This document shows positions 61,685-64,000 of a DNA stretch of 64,000 bases, one piece after another. The translations under genes and the position numbers were made by a program. The stretch spans positions 804,676-868,675 of the forward strand of contig NZ_LN824141.1 in NCBI RefSeq assembly GCF_000953715.1, given 5' to 3'. Positions within the stretch are counted from its first letter, which is position 1; each line of letters starts with the position of its first letter. The DNA is from Defluviitoga tunisiensis. GTDB lineage: Bacteria; Thermotogota; Thermotogae; Petrotogales; Petrotogaceae. The notes beneath the pieces are model-generated. The model worked only from the letters and a program-made list of their open reading frames with translations, was not told the origin of the DNA and ran no database searches.

Positions 61685-63265
61685 TTAAAATATGTCCTTT
61701 AATGGCTCAACTATAATTGTTTCATAGTTTTCATATAGCCACATCCCGGGTTTAGCTCCTTTGGGTTTCCATACGTTTTTTCTTTGAGTATAATCAACAG
61801 CTACATTAGAGGACATTTTAGCCTTTGAAAATGTAGCAGCTATTCGTGCTGCATACTTGATTACTTGCTCTGGTACGGCTCTTCCAGCAGATTTAATTAT
61901 CACATGAGAACCCGGAATTTCATGTGTATGGAGCCAAATGTCTTCTCTTGATGCTGATCTTGTTAAATCATCATTTTGTTTATTATTTTTACCCACTAAT
62001 ATTTCAAAACCTTCATACTCATATTTTCTGTAAGATGTTTCGAACTTTTTTTCTCTTTTAGGTTTTTTAGTTTCTCTAATTAAACCTTGTTCTTTCATTT
62101 CTTCCCTTATTTCTATTAAAGTTTCAAGGTCTTGGGCTGAGGTAATTGTTTCTAAAAGCTGATAAAGATACTCCAACTCATTATTAACTTCCTTAATTCT
62201 TTTCTTAGCAAACTCAACTTTGTTCTTGATTCGTTTTATCTCTTTGTAGTATTTTTCTAAATTTTGTGTTGGAGATAATAAAGGATCTATTTCTATAACA
62301 ATCTCCAACCCACTGTTCCAATCAATTACAGGAAGATATTTGTCTCCTTTTTTTATTTTAAATAAATAGCTCTGAAGCAATTTACCTTTTGTTTCAAGTT
62401 CTTCCAAAAGCTCTTCTTCAGATAAATCCTTTAAAATCAGATCTTTAGTTTTTTCTGATCTTTCAATAAAGTTATTCACATTTTTTTCTAGATACCTCTT
62501 TATCTCCAAAAATCTAGACTGGTTAGCCCTTTCCTGAAAAACCTTAAGTATAGCCTCTGAAGGAGTTAACTTTTCATAAGAATAATTGTTAGGTGTTATA
62601 GCAACTGCATCAAATTTGTTATTATCTTTAAAGAAGTATAAATGAGAATCATTAAGATCTTGAATTGCTTTTTCAACACCAATAATTTTGAGAAAATCTT
62701 TAGATTTCTTTGAAAATCCCATTAGATTATTTAAAAATGAATCATCTAAAATTGATACATTATCCCTCAAAATATTTAATTTTGAATCATCATAATAAGG
62801 AATAAATTTAGCACCGGGTAAAATGGGTCTAAAGTCATCATGTACGTGTTTGTATGCCTCCTCGATTTTACCTTCTTCGTTAACTAAAATTAAGTTGGAA
62901 TTTCTACCCATCAATTCAAAATATAACTTATATATGACTTTTTCTGATCTTTCATCGTCATAGCTTTCTATTTCAATAAAACCCAGTCTATCTAAGCCTA
63001 GTTGTTCAACTTGTAAAATTCTACCGTTTCTAATTCTTTTTCTTAGAAACTGAGCAAAATGTGCTGGTTCCATAGGTATATCGGGTTTCTCAGCTAATAA
63101 GAGCATATAAGAAGGGTTTTGCAGAGAAAATAACAAATAATTATTTGATAACTGTAATAATACTTGATAATAGACAGGTTGGTAAATGTTTCTAATTCTT
63201 TCACCTATAACATGTTCTTTTACTTCTCGTAAAACCTTATACAATACTAAACCATCAAATGGCAC
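61685..63265 (-). CDS. rqcH: RqcH/NFACT family ribosome quality-control protein
   Basis: The 526-residue protein shows the NFACT-N domain (MPFDGLVLYKVLREV, NIYQP), two HhH-like and coiled-coil parts in the middle (about 250-400), and the NFACT-R domain ASREDIWLHTHEIPGSHVII. RqcH binds stalled 50S-peptidyl-tRNA complexes and adds C-terminal alanine tails. The older name fibronectin-binding protein is misleading. The GTG start follows AGAGGTGG. The gene is convergent with the IclR gene. Confidence 0.92.
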   Translation of the reverse strand: MPFDGLVLYKVLREVKEHVIGERIRNIYQPVYYQVLLQLSNNYLLFSLQNPSYMLLLAEKPDIPMEPAHFAQFLRKRIRNGRILQVEQLGLDRLGFIEIESYDDERSEKVIYKLYFELMGRNSNLILVNEEGKIEEAYKHVHDDFRPILPGAKFIPYYDDSKLNILRDNVSILDDSFLNNLMGFSKKSKDFLKIIGVEKAIQDLNDSHLYFFKDNNKFDAVAITPNNYSYEKLTPSEAILKVFQERANQSRFLEIKRYLEKNVNNFIERSEKTKDLILKDLSEEELLEELETKGKLLQSYLFKIKKGDKYLPVIDWNSGLEIVIEIDPLLSPTQNLEKYYKEIKRIKNKVEFAKKRIKEVNNELEYLYQLLETITSAQDLETLIEIREEMKEQGLIRETKKPKREKKFETSYRKYEYEGFEILVGKNNKQNDDLTRSASREDIWLHTHEIPGSHVIIKSAGRAVPEQVIKYAARIAATFSKAKMSSNVAVDYTQRKNVWKPKGAKPGMWLYENYETIIVEPLKDIF

Positions 63266-63295
63266 ATGACCACCTCTTTTGAGTGTATAACTAAA

Positions 63296-63326
63296 ACAAA
63301 AAGGGCATCTATATCGCCCTTTTTGT
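63296..63326 (-). terminator. Terminator after the 54-aa gene
   Basis: ACAAAAAGGGC and GCCCTTTTTGT form an 11-bp stem. On the minus strand it comes after the small membrane-protein gene and before rqcH. Confidence 0.8.
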
Positions 63327-63364
63327 GTTATCTATTTTTATGCTATATATTTTTTGTTGCCTTA

Positions 63365-63529
63365 CTATGAACTCTTTTTACCTTTATCAGTTGCTCCGAC
63401 TATTAATCCAATAACTCCTACTACTAAATCAATCCATGCATGCCAATTTGGCATTGAAGCCACAAACAAACCAACAATCCCCATCAGTAGTAAGTATATA
63501 CCAATAGTAATTAACCAACCCTTTGACAT
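63365..63529 (-). CDS. Small membrane protein of 54 residues
   Basis: The product has two hydrophobic segments (about 5-25 and 32-46) around PNWHAW and a lysine-rich tail (TDKGKKSS). It starts with ATG after a very strong AAGGAGGGGG site and ends before a good terminator, so it is a real single-gene unit. No family is recognised. Confidence 0.7.
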   Translation of the reverse strand: MSKGWLITIGIYLLLMGIVGLFVASMPNWHAWIDLVVGVIGLIVGATDKGKKSS

Positions 63530-63928
63530 ATTACCCCCTCCTTATCTTCTAAGGTTTTGATGATTCATCACTCAAAATCCACTTGATAAGAGCATATTAG
63601 GTCACAAGGATAGATCAACTTTTGCATATAAATTAAAATAACAATGCTCACCATTATCATAAAAAAAATAAATTACAAGGATAATAAGAATAGAATAATA
63701 TTATGTTAACGATCTATTCCTTTAGTATAGATAAGGACTTTAACTTAAAATGATATAAATAAATGAACAATATATCACCATCTTTTTCTTTTAATTACTT
63801 AATATTGTCTGAAAGATGTTATAATTGTATATAATGGCATCAAAATATCTTTAATTTTGGTATATGAATTACAGAACCTTATAAAAACCAAAAAGGGTGT
63901 TTTTAGGACTAAAAGGGAGGTATTTATA
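63530..63928. other. Spacer with divergent upstream regions
   Basis: A/T-rich spacer between the divergent 54-aa gene and the last partial gene. I see no gene. An extended -10 (TGTTATAAT, ending 63825) and a second TATAAT (63830-63835) could start the transcript of the partial gene. Nothing else is recognised. Confidence 0.4.
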
Positions 63929-64000
63929 ATTAAATACTCAAAAATATGGATGCTTATTTTATTTTGTATACTGATAAGTTCAACTATCTTTTCTCAAAAC
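63929..64000 (+). CDS. Start of an exported protein, ATT start codon (cut by window end)
   Basis: ATT 63929 lies 8 bases after AAAAGGGAGG and opens a frame that reads as a signal peptide: a basic start (KYSK), a hydrophobic core (MLILFCILISS), and a cleavage-like TIFSQ. The ATG at 63950 is 29 bases from the ribosome-binding site and would drop the basic residues. Only 24 codons are in the window, so the function is unknown. Confidence 0.6.
   Translation, partial: MKYSKIWMLILFCILISSTIFSQN

Overview
The window looks like a chromosome segment of a low-GC, anaerobic, fermentative bacterium of the Thermotogota, most likely Petrotogales (Petrotoga or Defluviitoga-like). This is an inference. It rests on a trimeric bifurcating-type [FeFe]-hydrogenase operon, a UxaE tagaturonate epimerase (a family first characterised in Thermotoga), a PduL-type phosphotransacylase, strong AGGAGG ribosome-binding sites and many TTG/GTG starts. 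A deep Clostridia-like lineage cannot be excluded from sequence alone. No phage, CRISPR array or rRNA operon is visible. The only transposon is a decayed IscB element.

Left part (1-18600): the 3' end of the ornithine aminomutase gene oraE; then dnaN-ispF-nfi-MFS-comM-pcp on the plus strand; a radical SAM gene preceded by a cluster of DnaA-box-like 9-mers; a hemolysin-III membrane protein; and on the minus strand a MATE pump, tex, rnr, dnaB, a small membrane protein and the ornithine racemase orr. Orr and OraE are two enzymes of one ornithine-fermentation route. Next come a 78-aa orphan, an RnfB-like Fe-S protein and a YqeY protein.

Middle part (18600-40800): a ferrous-iron uptake operon (tandem-domain feoA, feoC-like, feoB, membrane protein) with a sigma-70 promoter overlapped by an inverted repeat; tRNA-Gln(CUG); yqeH-pduL; a relic IscB element with its omega-RNA region; rbgA; phoH, a short PgpH-like HD protein and ybeY; an ABC importer; DUF1015 and PspC proteins; the hydrogenase operon hydCBA; a two-component system divergent from a PepSY-type secreted protein; and a PlsY fused to a kinase-like membrane domain.

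Right part (41000-61700): a sugar-acid region. It holds a PIG-L deacetylase, a GPH-type sugar transporter, a giant SARP/MalT-like regulator, a lipoprotein, a chemoreceptor, a GH4 alpha-uronidase, UxaC, a ROK regulator, UxaE, a DapA-type aldolase, a TctCBA importer, KdgK and an IclR regulator. Together they would import and cleave uronides, isomerise glucuronate or galacturonate to fructuronate or tagaturonate, interconvert these, and phosphorylate and split 2-keto-3-deoxygluconate. The mannonate-forming and dehydrating steps are not in the window. A dispersed intergenic repeat family sits before several of these genes. One 21-bp motif is shared by the chemoreceptor and GH4 promoters. The window ends with rqcH, a 54-aa membrane protein and the start of an exported protein.

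The least conventional signal is start-codon use. The IclR gene and the last partial gene have no ATG, GTG or TTG where translation should begin, but have an ATT at ideal distance from a strong Shine-Dalgarno site. A sensor kinase seems to start at ATA within an ATAA overlap.
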